This document shows, in pieces, positions 40,811-51,515 of a stretch of DNA of 64,000 nucleotides. The number at the start of each line of letters is the position of its first letter. The first letter of the stretch is position 1. Source of the DNA: Sinorhizobium chiapasense (GTDB lineage Bacteria; Pseudomonadota; Alphaproteobacteria; Rhizobiales; Rhizobiaceae); the NCBI RefSeq assembly GCF_036488675.1, contig NZ_CP133148.1, forward strand, positions 496,001-560,000, in the 5' to 3' direction. A program made the translations under genes and the position numbers. The notes under the pieces were generated by a model that saw only the letters and a program-made list of their open reading frames with translations, was not told where the DNA came from and did not search any database.

Positions 40811-41793
40811 ATGACATTTTCGCTAACGCGGCGAACGCTGTTTGGAACCGGAGCAGCGGGCGCTCTGGCGGCCCCGACCCTGTTGACGGAGTTCGCCAGG
40901 GCTCAGGAGACGACCGAACCCCTGGAACGACGAGCGGCACGGCGTTCAAGACGCTCAAGCTTGGCACCGCCAAGATCACCGTGATCAGCGACGGCACGCG
41001 CATGTCGGGAAATCCGCACGAGACCTACGGGCTCAATCAGCCGGCTGATGCGGTTTCGGCCCTGCTGACGGAAAATTTCCTGCCCGCCGACGGCTTCGTC
41101 AACGGGTTCACGCCGGCGCTGGTCGATACCGGAACCGATGTCGTGCTTTTCGATACCGGCTTTGGTGAGGCCGGCCGGGAGATGGGAACCGGTAAGCTTG
41201 TCGATGGGCTGAAAGCCGCCGGCTACGCGCCCGACCAGATCTCGGTGGTGGTGATCACCCACATGCATGGCGACCATATCGGTGGTCTCATGACCGCCGG
41301 AAAGCCGACCTTTTCGAATGCGCGCTACGTCACCGGGCAGGTCGAGTACGATTTTTGGAAGGACGAGGCGCGTGTCGGCACGCCGGCCGAAAACGGCCAC
41401 AAGGCCGTGCTCGAAAAGGTCGTTCCGCTTACGGAAAAGACCACCTTCATCGCCGACGGTGCAGAGGTTGTGCCGGGCATCACGGCGCTCGCCGCTTTCG
41501 GCCATTCCCCGGGGCACATGGTGTTCCGGCTCGATTCCGACAACAAGGCGCTGATGCTGACGGCGGACACGGCCAATCATTATGTCCTGTCGCTGCAGCG
41601 GCCCGATTGGGAGACTCGCTTCGACATGGACAAGGCGCAAGCGACCACTGCGCGCCGCAACGTCTTCGACATGATCGCCACGGATCGTTTGCCCTTCATC
41701 GGCTATCACATGCCGTTCCCGGCGGTCGGCTTCGTCGAGCGGAGCGATCTCGGCTACCGCTTCGTGCCGGTTACCTATCAGTTCGATATCTGA
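40811..41793 (+). pseudogene. Tat-exported metallo-beta-lactamase-fold hydrolase with frameshift
   Basis: The ATG at 40811 (GGAGGAGGGACG upstream) opens a Tat signal, MTFSLTRRTLFGTGAAGALA, ending near ARAQETTEP. After C40922 the frame must shift: the rest (PGTTSGTAFKTLKLGTAKIT on to the stop at 41793) is in another frame, and one more C in the run 40919-40922 would restore it. The core has the metal motif THMHGDHIGG and GHSPGHMVF, so the domain itself is intact. This is either a broken gene or a single-base assembly error. The upstream 294 bp holds a RIME fragment (about 40578-40625). Confidence 0.8.
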
Positions 41794-41942
41794 GCGGCGG
41801 AGAAATGTTGCTCTGCAACAACAATTTCCTGAGCCCGGGAGATTTCCGGGCCTTGACTATTTCCATTCCGACATATCCGTGTTACGAGCCCTCGCCAACT
41901 TCCAAGACAAGCTTTGAAGTCACCCGGTGGACAAATCGCTGA

Positions 41943-43484
<1,542 letters not shown>

Positions 43485-43492
43485 TATCCTCC

Positions 43493-43518
43493 AGCGGGAC
43501 GCCATCCGGCGTCCCGCT
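43493..43518 (+). terminator. Hairpin terminator after guaB
   Basis: A perfect 11-bp stem (43493-43503 with 43508-43518) closes a 4-nt loop, 8 nt after the guaB stop. No T run follows, so efficiency is uncertain. Confidence 0.6.
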
Positions 43519-43560
43519 CCACCCGAATATTCCCATCCGATGCTTTGACGCGGAGCACCG

Positions 43561-43977
43561 ATGACAGGCTTCGAGATCTTCTGGCCGATGGTCGCCCATG
43601 CCGCGCTGGTTTTTGCGCTCTATGTGCTGCTTTCGGCGCGTCGCGTTTCGCTCGTCCGGGCCGGCAAGGTTGAGGCGTCGCAGTTCCGCGAAAACCGCCA
43701 CGAGCCGGCCGAAAGCCTCGTCGTCCGCAACAGCATCGCCAACCAATTCGAATTGCCGGTGCTTTTCCATGTCTGCTGCGTGCTGTTCTACATCACCGAA
43801 GCCGACAACCTTGTCTCCCTCGGTCTCGCCTGGCTCTTCGTCGTACTGCGCTACGTCCATGCCGCCGTTCACGTCACTGGCAATAGGCTCCGTTATCGCC
43901 GCCCGTCGTTCATCGCCGGTTTCGTGACACTCCTCGTCATGTGGATCTGGCTCTCCGTCTGGATGGCGATGAGCTGA
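43561..43977 (+). CDS. MAPEG family membrane protein
   Basis: The 138-residue product has four hydrophobic helices and the MAPEG region ESLVVRNSIANQFELPVLFH (about residues 50-69), with the conserved Asn, Phe-Glu and Pro, then LRYVHAAVHVTGN. This subgroup resembles membrane glutathione-transferase-like proteins, function unproven. It lies 76 nt after guaB, beyond a hairpin, so it may have its own promoter. It differs clearly from the island MAPEG at 19198. Confidence 0.88.
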   Translation: MTGFEIFWPMVAHAALVFALYVLLSARRVSLVRAGKVEASQFRENRHEPAESLVVRNSIANQFELPVLFHVCCVLFYITEADNLVSLGLAWLFVVLRYVHAAVHVTGNRLRYRRPSFIAGFVTLLVMWIWLSVWMAMS

Positions 43978-44163
43978 CCGCCGTTTGCCGGCGTGACTGT
44001 TTCATATCTGCGACGATTTCTCCACCGAACGACCCTCCTTGATGTGCGTCAAGGGACCGCGGCCTGCTCTACCGCTAAGCTTTCGTCTGTCAGCGCCACC
44101 GGAGGAGCGTGCGCGCGATGCCGGCTGCGCCGGCACCAACATCGAGCATCGGAGGACATTGAT

Positions 44164-45186
44164 ATGACCATGAAAGCCGCTGTGGTACGCGAGTTCGGCA
44201 AGCCGCTTGTCATCGAGGAAGTGCCGATACCGAGGCCCGGGCCCGGCCAGGTCCTCATCAAGTATGAGGCGACGGGCGTCTGCCACACCGATCTGCATGC
44301 CGCGAAGGGTGATTGGCCGGTGAAGCCGAACCCGCCCTTCATTCCAGGCCATGAAGGCGTGGGATACGTCGCCAAGCTCGGCGCCGGCGTCAAGCGGCTG
44401 AAGGAGGGCGACCGCGTCGGTGTGCCGTGGCTGCATACTGCCTGCGGCTGCTGCACGCCCTGCCGCACCGGCTGGGAGACACTTTGCGGCAGCCAGCAGA
44501 ATACCGGCTACTCGGTCGATGGCACCTTCGCCCAATACGGCCTCGCCGATCCGGATTTCGTCGGGCGGCTACCCGCCAAGCTCGAATTCGGTCCGGCAGC
44601 GCCTGTGCTTTGCGCCGGGGTCACGGTCTACAAGGGGCTGAAGGAGACGGAAGTGAACCCAGGCGAGTGGGTTCTCGTCTCCGGCATCGGCGGCCTTGGC
44701 CACATGGCGGTGCAGTATGCCAAGGCCATGGGTATGCATGTCGCGGCGGCCGATATCTTCGCCGACAAGATCGCGCTTGCCGAGAAGCTCGGCGCCGACC
44801 TCGTCATCGATGCCAGGTCGCGCGACGCCGTGGAAGAGGTGCAGAAGCGGACCGGGGGCGTCCACGGCGCGCTGGTGACAGCGGTTTCACCGAAGGCGAT
44901 GGAGCAGGCCTACAACATGCTGCGTTCCAAGGGCACGATGGCGCTCGTCGGCCTGCCGCCTGGCCAGATCTGCCTGCCGATCTTCGATACGGTCCTGAAG
45001 CGCATCACCGTGCGCGGCTCGATCGTCGGCACCCGCCAGGATCTGGAGGAAGCGCTGGAATTTGCCGGCGAGGGCAAGGTCGCTGCCCACTTTTCCTGGG
45101 ACAAGATCGAAAACATCAATGCGATCTTCCAGCGCATGGAGGAGGGCAAGATCGATGGCCGCATCGTCCTAGATCTCAACGGCTAG
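44164..45186 (+). CDS. Zinc-dependent alcohol dehydrogenase (AdhP type)
   Basis: The 340-residue product has GVCHTDLHAAKGDWP (catalytic zinc Cys, about residue 38), GHEGVGYVAKLG, the structural zinc cysteines in ACGCCTPCRTGWETLC, and the NAD-binding motif GIGGLGHMAVQYAKAMG (about 173-189). It oxidises primary alcohols to aldehydes with NAD. GGAGG is 8 nt before the ATG at 44164. The reading frame is open upstream to 43993, but the family start is MTMKAAVVREFG. A type-2 repeat overlaps its stop. Confidence 0.93.
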   Translation: MTMKAAVVREFGKPLVIEEVPIPRPGPGQVLIKYEATGVCHTDLHAAKGDWPVKPNPPFIPGHEGVGYVAKLGAGVKRLKEGDRVGVPWLHTACGCCTPCRTGWETLCGSQQNTGYSVDGTFAQYGLADPDFVGRLPAKLEFGPAAPVLCAGVTVYKGLKETEVNPGEWVLVSGIGGLGHMAVQYAKAMGMHVAAADIFADKIALAEKLGADLVIDARSRDAVEEVQKRTGGVHGALVTAVSPKAMEQAYNMLRSKGTMALVGLPPGQICLPIFDTVLKRITVRGSIVGTRQDLEEALEFAGEGKVAAHFSWDKIENINAIFQRMEEGKIDGRIVLDLNG

Positions 45187-45289
45187 AGCATCCCGCTTTC
45201 AAGTGGAATCACTGAAAGCGGATAAGATGCTCTAGAATCAAAGTGCTAGAGCGTCCTTTGTGCGTTCACTTGAACGCACGGCGCTCTAG
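45184..45289 (+). repeat. Type-2 mosaic palindromic repeat
   Basis: Same architecture as 57127-57222: TAGAGCATCCCGC hairpin closing with GATGCTCTAG, then GCTAGAGCGTCC closing with GGCGCTCTAG. It starts at the adh stop codon and probably ends that transcript. Confidence 0.82.
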
Positions 45290-45449
45290 GACGCGAAACG
45301 GGACGGGGCGTTTCTTCGCCCCGTCGCCTGATCCAGTGCCGTCGGTAACGCAGTTTTGTACGTCATGCGCGCGCCGGTTGACCTATCTTGTCGGCGGGCG
45401 GCTTTCCTTCCGGTACCGCCTGCGGAGAGGATAGCCGAAGGAGGGCGCT

Positions 45450-46325
45450 ATGAACGAACCCGTCATCACCCAAGCGATGATCGATGCCTACGACGAATAT
45501 ACGCATCTGACACTGGACCGCCGCCGTTTCATGGAGACGCTGACGGCACTGGCCGGTTCTGCCGCGGCCGCTGCGGCGATTGCGCCGATGCTGGCCGCAA
45601 ACAGCGCCAAGGCGGAGATGATTGCCGACACCGATGGGCGCATCAAGGGCGAGGACATTACCTATCCGGGCGCCGACGGCGAAATGAAGGGGTACCTCGT
45701 CAGGCCTGCCGACGCCTCCGGCAAGCTGCCTACAGTGATTGTCATCCATGAAAACCGCGGCCTCAATCCGCATATTCGCGACGTCGCCCGCCGCATGGCA
45801 CTGGAGGGCTTTGTCGCCCTTGCGCCCGATTTCCTTTCTCCCGACGGCGGAACGCCGAGCGACGAGGACAAGGCCCGCGAGATGATCGGTGCGCTTGATG
45901 CTGGCGCAACCAGCGAGAATGCAGTTGCAACCGTAACCTTCCTGAAGGGCCATGAAGGAAGCACCGGTAACGTCGGCGCCATCGGATTTTGCTGGGGTGG
46001 CGGCCTCGTCAACCGCCTCGCCGTAAACGCACCCGACCTCAAGGCAGGGGTCGCCTACTACGGTGCTCAACCGAAGGCCGAGGATGTTCCGAAGATCAAG
46101 GCAGCAATGCTGCTGCACTATGCCGGGCTCGACGAGCGCATCAATGCCGGCATCGAAGACTATCGCAAGGCGCTGGCGGCGAACGGCAAGGACGCCACGA
46201 TCTACGTCTACGACGGCGTCAATCATGCCTTCAACAACGACACGTCGGCCGCCCGCTACGACAAGGCCGCGGCCGATCTTGCCTGGGGCCGGACGGTCGA
46301 GTTCCTGAAGGCAAAGCTCGCCTGA
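45450..46325 (+). CDS. Tat-exported dienelactone hydrolase family protein
   Basis: The 291-residue product has an unusually long N-terminus before a twin-arginine signal: DRRRFMETLTALAGSAAAAA (residues 24-43), cut near AKA (residue 54). The alpha/beta hydrolase core carries the nucleophile Cys181 in GFCWGGG, an acid in HYAGLDERI and His in DGVNHAFNND, the dienelactone hydrolase triad. It acts on an unknown lactone or ester in the periplasm. GGAGG lies about 10 nt before the ATG. A perfect terminator follows. Confidence 0.9.
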   Translation: MNEPVITQAMIDAYDEYTHLTLDRRRFMETLTALAGSAAAAAAIAPMLAANSAKAEMIADTDGRIKGEDITYPGADGEMKGYLVRPADASGKLPTVIVIHENRGLNPHIRDVARRMALEGFVALAPDFLSPDGGTPSDEDKAREMIGALDAGATSENAVATVTFLKGHEGSTGNVGAIGFCWGGGLVNRLAVNAPDLKAGVAYYGAQPKAEDVPKIKAAMLLHYAGLDERINAGIEDYRKALAANGKDATIYVYDGVNHAFNNDTSAARYDKAAADLAWGRTVEFLKAKLA

Positions 46326-46397
46326 TAAACGACATGCCGACAGGCTGAAGCGGTTTCCTGATTCCGGCCGGTCCGGGCAACGATCCATCGATAAAGG

Positions 46398-46426
46398 AAA
46401 GCCACGCCCCGGAGGCGTGGCTTTTT
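46398..46426 (+). terminator. Rho-independent terminator after the dienelactone hydrolase gene
   Basis: An 11-bp stem (46398-46408 with 46414-46424) has a 5-nt loop, and the T run extends to 46426. The A run on the other side makes it work for the convergent LysR gene as well. Confidence 0.85.
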
Positions 46427-46450
46427 GTTCGAGGATCTGGAGTGTGCCGC

Positions 46451-47401
46451 TTACCAGCCGGGCAGCATGTGGCTCTGCCTGAGGCGCGGATAGCGCGGAT
46501 AGCCCTTTAGATCGCCGTCGAGATCGTCGTTGACCGTGATCGGCGTGATGTTGTCGAGGCAGGCCGTGATGTGGTTGGTGATCGCGTTCGAGAGCGATGG
46601 CGAAAGGCCGGGGCGCTTCATGATGCCGATCTGCACCGGTGCCAGGGCCGGGAAGCCATCGGCCAGCGTCAGCACCTTCATGCCGGGTCTCAACGCCGAT
46701 TCCGGCAGCACCGAAACCGCCATGCCGGCGAGCACGGCGGCGGCGACGACGGTCGACGACCAACTCGTGAACAGGATCTGATATTCCTTGCCCGTCGCGT
46801 CGAGTGCCGCGCAGGCGGCCTGCCGCCACTGACAGTCACGCCGGCCGACCGCGAGCGGAATCGGCGCGTTTTCCGGCAGCGGATGGTTGATCGAGCTCAC
46901 CCAGCAAAGCGGTTCCGTCCGCACTACGTCAGAGGCTCGCGCCCTTGGATTGTGGGTGACGAGCGCGATGTCGAGATCGCCCTTTGCCATCTTCTCGGCG
47001 AGGTCGACCGAGGGCTCACAGACGATGTAGAGCTCGACGTTCGGGTGGGTCTTGGCGAAACGGACGATGATCTCCGGCATGTAGCGATCGGCGTAATCGT
47101 CCGGTGTGCCGATCCTCAGCGTGCCCTCGAGGCGGTTGTCGTCGAAGGAAGCAATCGCCTCGTTGTTGAGGCGGATCATCCGGCGAGCGAAATTCAGGAG
47201 CCGGTCGCCTTCGACGGTCAGCCGGTTGCCGCGTCCGTCCTTCATGAAAAGCGCCTTGCCGATGCGCTCTTCCAGACGCCGCATCTGCATCGAGACAGCC
47301 GACTGGGTCTTGAACACGCGGTCGGCAGCCTTGGTGAAGCTGCCCGTGTCTGCGATGGCAACAAAAGTTTGCAACTGGTCAATATCGAGCGGTGCTGACA
47401 T
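46451..47401 (-). CDS. LysR-type transcriptional regulator
   Basis: From MSAPLDIDQLQTFVAIADTG the product is 316 residues. The N-terminal winged helix (residues about 6-65) contains SFTKAADRVFKTQSAVSMQM and the substrate domain begins near GTLRIGTPDDYADRY. LysR regulators bind DNA as tetramers and respond to a small co-inducer. The frame allows an earlier ATG at 47416; neither start has a strong ribosome site. It is convergent with the dienelactone hydrolase gene and divergent from the DUF1127 gene. Its target is not evident. Confidence 0.92.
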   Translation of the reverse strand: MSAPLDIDQLQTFVAIADTGSFTKAADRVFKTQSAVSMQMRRLEERIGKALFMKDGRGNRLTVEGDRLLNFARRMIRLNNEAIASFDDNRLEGTLRIGTPDDYADRYMPEIIVRFAKTHPNVELYIVCEPSVDLAEKMAKGDLDIALVTHNPRARASDVVRTEPLCWVSSINHPLPENAPIPLAVGRRDCQWRQAACAALDATGKEYQILFTSWSSTVVAAAVLAGMAVSVLPESALRPGMKVLTLADGFPALAPVQIGIMKRPGLSPSLSNAITNHITACLDNITPITVNDDLDGDLKGYPRYPRLRQSHMLPGW

Positions 47402-47607
47402 GGCCGTAGTACCCATAAGATTGTTTGATGAATATCATTAAAAACATTCGTTGGACTGATCAATAAGCATTTGCGACTAATAGCGTGCAAATCACATCAA
47501 GTCCTGTCCGCGAAATCCCTCGCTGACCTTAAAAATTGCCGCCTGCCCCTGCGTATGACCTCCCCGCAGGGAGTGGGCTTCTTCGTGCCTGAAGAAGGAG
47601 TACCGCC

Positions 47608-47904
47608 ATGCGCACGACCCAACACGCCTTCGATCTCGACCTCGTTGCAGGAAAGCAGTCGCTTGCATCCCGTACCGCAGGCGTGACCGGCGTGCTGACG
47701 GCTGTCTGGCGCCTGTTCCGTAACCGCTGCCAGATCGCACGCCTGCAAGACCTTGATGACCGGCAGTTGCTCGACATGGGATTGAAACGCGAAGACTTGC
47801 ACGAGGCTTTGACCTCCTCGTTCTTCGACAATCCGGGGAGCTACCTGACCCGCGCGTCCCGTAACCGGGCGAACCTCTTTTACCGAGGGGTACGCCACGA
47901 TTGA
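47608..47904 (+). CDS. DUF1127 (YjiS-type) small protein
   Basis: The 98-residue product has a DUF1127 core near residues 30-65 (VWRLFRNRCQIARLQDLDDR and QLLDMGLKREDL), a short basic helix pair. In alphaproteobacteria small DUF1127 proteins take part in RNA-linked and metabolic stress control; the exact role of this longer version is unknown. GAAGGAG lies 7 nt before the ATG. The transcript continues into a strongly structured 3' region. Confidence 0.9.
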   Translation: MRTTQHAFDLDLVAGKQSLASRTAGVTGVLTAVWRLFRNRCQIARLQDLDDRQLLDMGLKREDLHEALTSSFFDNPGSYLTRASRNRANLFYRGVRHD

Positions 47905-47910
47905 TCCTTT

Positions 47911-48098
47911 GGCGCATCCCGCCGCCTTGGATGCGCCGATACGGCATGATCCGCGACCGGTTGCCGCCTTCGCGGATCATGCCGTCAAAATCCGCTTCAC
48001 GGTGCGCCCACCCGCACCGAAACGTTCCCCGCAGGGTATGAGCCAATAGACCCTGCCGCTTGCCCGGTGCGTGACCAAGACATGCGCCGGGCTTTTTT
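47911..48098 (+). ncRNA. Structured 3' region or candidate sRNA ending in a terminator
   Basis: Three stems follow the DUF1127 stop: 9 bp (47911-47919 with 47929-47937), a perfect 16 bp (47941-47956 with 47970-47985), and a 12-bp terminator with two wobble pairs (48062-48073 with 48081-48092) and six Ts (48093-48098). It may be a long 3' UTR or an independent sRNA. No promoter could be assigned. Confidence 0.45.
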
Positions 48099-48159
48099 GC
48101 GCGGTTCTACAAGGATGCTGTCGAAGCCGTCGAACGACGTTTGAAAACGACGCGTTTCA

Positions 48160-48207
48160 TAGCAATTCCAGGAAAAGTGTAATGGTTTTCCGTTCGGAAT
48201 TGCGTAT
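48160..48207 (+). repeat. AATTCC-type palindromic repeat (class C, short)
   Basis: AGCAATTCCAGGAAAAGTGT pairs with TCCGTTCGGAATTGCGT. It abuts the stop codon of the DUF937 gene. A partial inverse copy (ATTCCTGGAATTGCTCTAG) lies at the other end of that gene, 49128-49147. Confidence 0.7.
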
Positions 48208-49026
48208 CTACGCCTTGTTGCCTGAACTTTTCTTGTAGCTCTCGAACAGAGCGTCGATGTTCTTCTGGTATTCCTTCTGCATTTCGAGCCCGCTGTCGAA
48301 CATCGTGTTCATCATTTCAGAAAACTGCCTGAAGGCCGGGTTTTCCACGGGTGCTTTTTCGGGTGCGCTCGCACCTCGTTGCATCATGTCCTGAAACGCC
48401 TTGAAGAAGGGGTTATCGGCGAAGATATCCGGCGTCTTCGGCTTCTCTTCCGTCTTTGCCATGCCGAAGAACCCCTGCATTGCCTGAACGAAGGGATTGT
48501 CGAAGGCGGTTGGGGCCGGGTCGGGCTTCCTGGCCAGCCCTGTCGCCTCCATCCATTGCTGCATCATCGCCATCATGGGATTGTTGGCAAAGGCATCGCC
48601 GGCCGCGCCCGTCGTTTGCTTGAACAGGCCGCCCATCAGCGTGCTCGCCATCACCGGCAGCATCTGCTTGTAGATCTCCTGGCCAATGCCCGTCATTTGC
48701 GCGGCTTGCGCGGCGATCGCGCGCGACATCTCCTTCGAGCCAAACAGCTGGCCGAGTATGCCGTTGCCATCGGCCATTCCCTGCGGCGTGAAGGCCTGGC
48801 TCATGTCCTCGAAATATTTCGCGTAGTTGCCGGTCGAAAGCGCGCCCATCAGCGCACCGAAATCATAGGGATTGGTGGTGTTGCGCTTGAAGGCTGTGGA
48901 GAAGGCGGGCAGAAGCGCCGCCGTCGCCTTCGTCATCTGTTCCTGGGCAAGGCCGAATTGCTTGGCCATCAACTCGATGGCCTTGCCGTTCTGCGCCTGG
49001 GCGAACATGTCAAAAAGCGGTGCCAT
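48208..49026 (-). CDS. DUF937 domain protein
   Basis: The 272-residue product (MAPLFDMFAQAQNGKAIELM start) has a DUF937-like first half with repeated Met/Gly/Ala-rich helices (FGALMGALSTGNYAKYFEDM). The second half is made of NPFxxAxxxMM-type helices (DNPFVQAMQGFFGM, DNPFFKAFQDMMQ, ENPAFRQFSEMMN), a clear threefold repeat. The repeat suggests a scaffold or binding surface. The frame opens earlier (49065), but the ATG at 49026 fits. It follows gshA on the same strand after 116 nt. Function unknown. Confidence 0.82.
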   Translation of the reverse strand: MAPLFDMFAQAQNGKAIELMAKQFGLAQEQMTKATAALLPAFSTAFKRNTTNPYDFGALMGALSTGNYAKYFEDMSQAFTPQGMADGNGILGQLFGSKEMSRAIAAQAAQMTGIGQEIYKQMLPVMASTLMGGLFKQTTGAAGDAFANNPMMAMMQQWMEATGLARKPDPAPTAFDNPFVQAMQGFFGMAKTEEKPKTPDIFADNPFFKAFQDMMQRGASAPEKAPVENPAFRQFSEMMNTMFDSGLEMQKEYQKNIDALFESYKKSSGNKA

Positions 49027-49142
49027 CCCATTTCCTTCCCGGACGAACGACGCATCTCGCTGCACTATAACGGGAATTGGGGGACTGCAAACCGCCTTTT
49101 TAAGCGAGCGAATATCTCCGCGCGCTCATTCCTGGAATTGCT

Positions 49143-50516
49143 CTAGTACTGATATTCGGCGAAGACTGGCTCGACAGAACCGTTCCAGCGGCCGTTGTAA
49201 AGTGCCAGCAGGTCCTCGGCGAGCGTCGCCTTCTTCGCCAGCACTTCATCGAGAGGCGCCAGGAACTGGCTTTCGTCTATTCCATCGCCGTTCAGTCGAT
49301 TGCGCCGCTGCAGGCCAGCGCGTGAAATCGTCAGAACTTCACGCGCGATGTCGAAGAGGGACGTGGCGCCGAGCTTCGCCGAGAGCGCCTGGGCGGGCAC
49401 GGCATCGCGCAGCACCTGCACGTCCTCGTAGCTCCAGCCGCGGGTCAGCGCCTCGGCTGCCGCGAGCGCCTCGTCATCGTAGAGCAGGCCGACCCAGAAG
49501 GCCGGCAGCGCGCAGATCCGACGCCAGGGGCCGCCATCGGCGCCGCGCATCTCGAGGAAGCGCTTCAGCCGGACATCGGGGAAAAGCGTCGACAGGTGAT
49601 TGGTCCAGTCGCCCATATTGGGCTGCCATTCGGCGATCTCGCCCTTGAGCGCGCCCGCCATGAATTGCCGGAACGTCACATGGGTACAGTCATGGTAGTG
49701 CCCGTCGCGTACGACGAAATACATCGGTACGTCGAGCGCCCATTCGACATAATCGGCAAAGCCGAAATTCGGCTTGAAGGCAGCGGTCAGCTGGCCGGCG
49801 CGCTGATTATCCGTGTCGCGCCAGATGTCGCCCCGCCACGAAAGAAGGCCGTTCGGCTTGCCGTCGGTAAAGGGAGAGCTTGCGAAAAGGGCGGTCGCGA
49901 GCGGCTGCAGTTTCATCGACACCTGCATCTTGCGCCGCATGTCCTCCTCGGAGGAGAAGTCGAGATTCACCTGGATGGTACAGGTGCGATACATCATGTC
50001 GAGGCCCTTGGTGCCGACCTTCGGCATGTAACGCGTCATGATGCCGTATCGCGATTTCGGCATGCGCGGCGTCTCGGCAAATGTCCATTTCGGACTGCCG
50101 CCGATGCCAAGGAAGCGAATGCCGAGCGGTTCGGCAATTTCCCGAAGGACGGCCAGGTGCTGGTTGGATTCCTTGCAGGTCTGATGCAGGTTTTCAAGCG
50201 GTGCGCCGGAGAGCTCGAACTGCCCGCCCGGCTCCAGCGAAATCGCGCCATTGCCGGAATGCTCGGCGAGCCCGATGATGTTTCCCTCGTCGAGGATCGC
50301 TTCCCAGCCGCTTTTCTCGGCCATCCCGTGCAGAAGCGCCTGAATGCTGGCTTCGCCGAAATAGGGCACGGGGCTGTTGTCCGCCTTGAAGAAGGCGAAT
50401 TTCTCATGCTCCGTCCCGATCCGAAACTTCTCCTTCGGCTTCGATCCGGACTCCAGGTAGGCGGTCAGGTCAGCGACAGAGGTAACCGGCGTCTGGTCGG
50501 TGGTATCTCGGGCCAT
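49143..50516 (-). CDS. gshA: Glutamate-cysteine ligase
   Basis: The 457-residue product is the alphaproteobacterial/plant-type GshA: FRIGTEHEKFAFF (residues about 32-44), EPGGQFELSGAP, MYRTCTIQVNLDFSSEEDM and RDTDNQRAGQL. It joins glutamate and cysteine to gamma-glutamylcysteine, the first step of glutathione synthesis, in the cytosol. It lies downstream of rsmE, separated by 250 nt that include a RIME element, so it probably has its own promoter. Confidence 0.96.
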   Translation of the reverse strand: MARDTTDQTPVTSVADLTAYLESGSKPKEKFRIGTEHEKFAFFKADNSPVPYFGEASIQALLHGMAEKSGWEAILDEGNIIGLAEHSGNGAISLEPGGQFELSGAPLENLHQTCKESNQHLAVLREIAEPLGIRFLGIGGSPKWTFAETPRMPKSRYGIMTRYMPKVGTKGLDMMYRTCTIQVNLDFSSEEDMRRKMQVSMKLQPLATALFASSPFTDGKPNGLLSWRGDIWRDTDNQRAGQLTAAFKPNFGFADYVEWALDVPMYFVVRDGHYHDCTHVTFRQFMAGALKGEIAEWQPNMGDWTNHLSTLFPDVRLKRFLEMRGADGGPWRRICALPAFWVGLLYDDEALAAAEALTRGWSYEDVQVLRDAVPAQALSAKLGATSLFDIAREVLTISRAGLQRRNRLNGDGIDESQFLAPLDEVLAKKATLAEDLLALYNGRWNGSVEPVFAEYQY

Positions 50517-50634
50517 ATGCGTCTTCTTTGTTTGAGCGGCCCCCGCCGGGCAGCAGGAGCGATGGTGGGTGCTTGAACCGTAATTACGTGCGGCGCAAGT
50601 GAATTTCTTTCAAGATCTCCTCAAAAAAACTCCG

Positions 50635-50743
50635 TGCTGCACGATTCCTTAAACGGGAGCCGGCTCAAGGGCAAATCATGCAGCAATTCAAAGTGCTACA
50701 GCGTCCTTTGCGCGTCTGATTTGACGCGCAAAGGACGCTGTAG
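50635..50743 (-). repeat. RIME1-type element (reverse orientation)
   Basis: Diverged second palindrome (CTGCACGATTCCTT...) and an almost perfect first palindrome (CTACAGCGTCCTTTGCGCGTC returning as GACGCGCAAAGGACGCTGTAG, given in parts), between gshA and rsmE. Confidence 0.8.
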
Positions 50744-50766
50744 AGGGCGCGTGAAAGGGCGACGGA

Positions 50767-51504
50767 TCATCGCCAGTCGCCGACTGCCGCCTGGATAACC
50801 GCCATCGCGGCGACCGCCGCCGTATCCGCGCGCAGGATCCGGGGTCCGAGCGGGACCGCAGTCACAAAGTCGAGGCCGCGCAGCAGCGTCCGCTCGGCTT
50901 CGGAAAAGCCGCCTTCGGGGCCGATCAGCAACGCGAGCTTACGCTCGGTAATTGCTTGCAGGATCGGCAGCGGATTCTGGCTCTCGTTGCCCTCGTCGCA
51001 GAAGATGATACGGCGATCCCGCGGCCAGGCCTGAAGAAGATCTTCGAGCCTTTTCGGGGTATCGACAGGCGGAATGCCAAGCACGCCGCATTGTTCGGCC
51101 GCTTCGATCACATTCGCGCGCACCCGGTCGAGGCTGCCGATCTTGCCCTGAACATGCTGCGTCATCACCGGCTGCAGTCGGCCGGCCCCCATTTCGACGG
51201 CCTTCTGGACGAGGTAATCGAGGCGGCCGACCTTGAGCGGTGCGAAGAGATAGACGAGGTCGCAAGGAACTGGCTGCGGACGCGTCTGTTCGATCGCGGT
51301 AAGGAGGAGGCGCTTTCTGGACGGCAGCGAGAGTTCGGCCCGCCACTCGCCGTCGCGGCCGTTGAAGACAAGCAGCGACGCGCCCTCGTCGAAGCGCAGC
51401 ACGTTGACGAGGTAGTTGTATTGTTCCTTGCTGGCCTCGTGTATCGAACCGGCATGAAGCGGGCTTTCAATGAACAGGCGTTGCATACGGAAGTCGGCAC
51501 GCAC
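50767..51504 (-). CDS. rsmE: 16S rRNA (uracil(1498)-N3)-methyltransferase RsmE
   Basis: From a GTG at 51504 (AAGGTGA 6 nt upstream) the product is 245 residues, with the rhizobial start [12 protein letters not shown]. An ATG at 51486 is the alternative. The SPOUT-class knot holds [13 protein letters not shown] (about residues 190-202) and [16 protein letters not shown], which bind SAM, and the N-terminal PUA-like domain begins [13 protein letters not shown]. It methylates U1498 of 16S rRNA. It starts 11 nt after the pit stop, so the two are an operon. Confidence 0.95.
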   Translation of the reverse strand: MRADFRMQRLFIESPLHAGSIHEASKEQYNYLVNVLRFDEGASLLVFNGRDGEWRAELSLPSRKRLLLTAIEQTRPQPVPCDLVYLFAPLKVGRLDYLVQKAVEMGAGRLQPVMTQHVQGKIGSLDRVRANVIEAAEQCGVLGIPPVDTPKRLEDLLQAWPRDRRIIFCDEGNESQNPLPILQAITERKLALLIGPEGGFSEAERTLLRGLDFVTAVPLGPRILRADTAAVAAMAVIQAAVGDWR

Positions 51505-51515
51505 TTCGGTCACCT

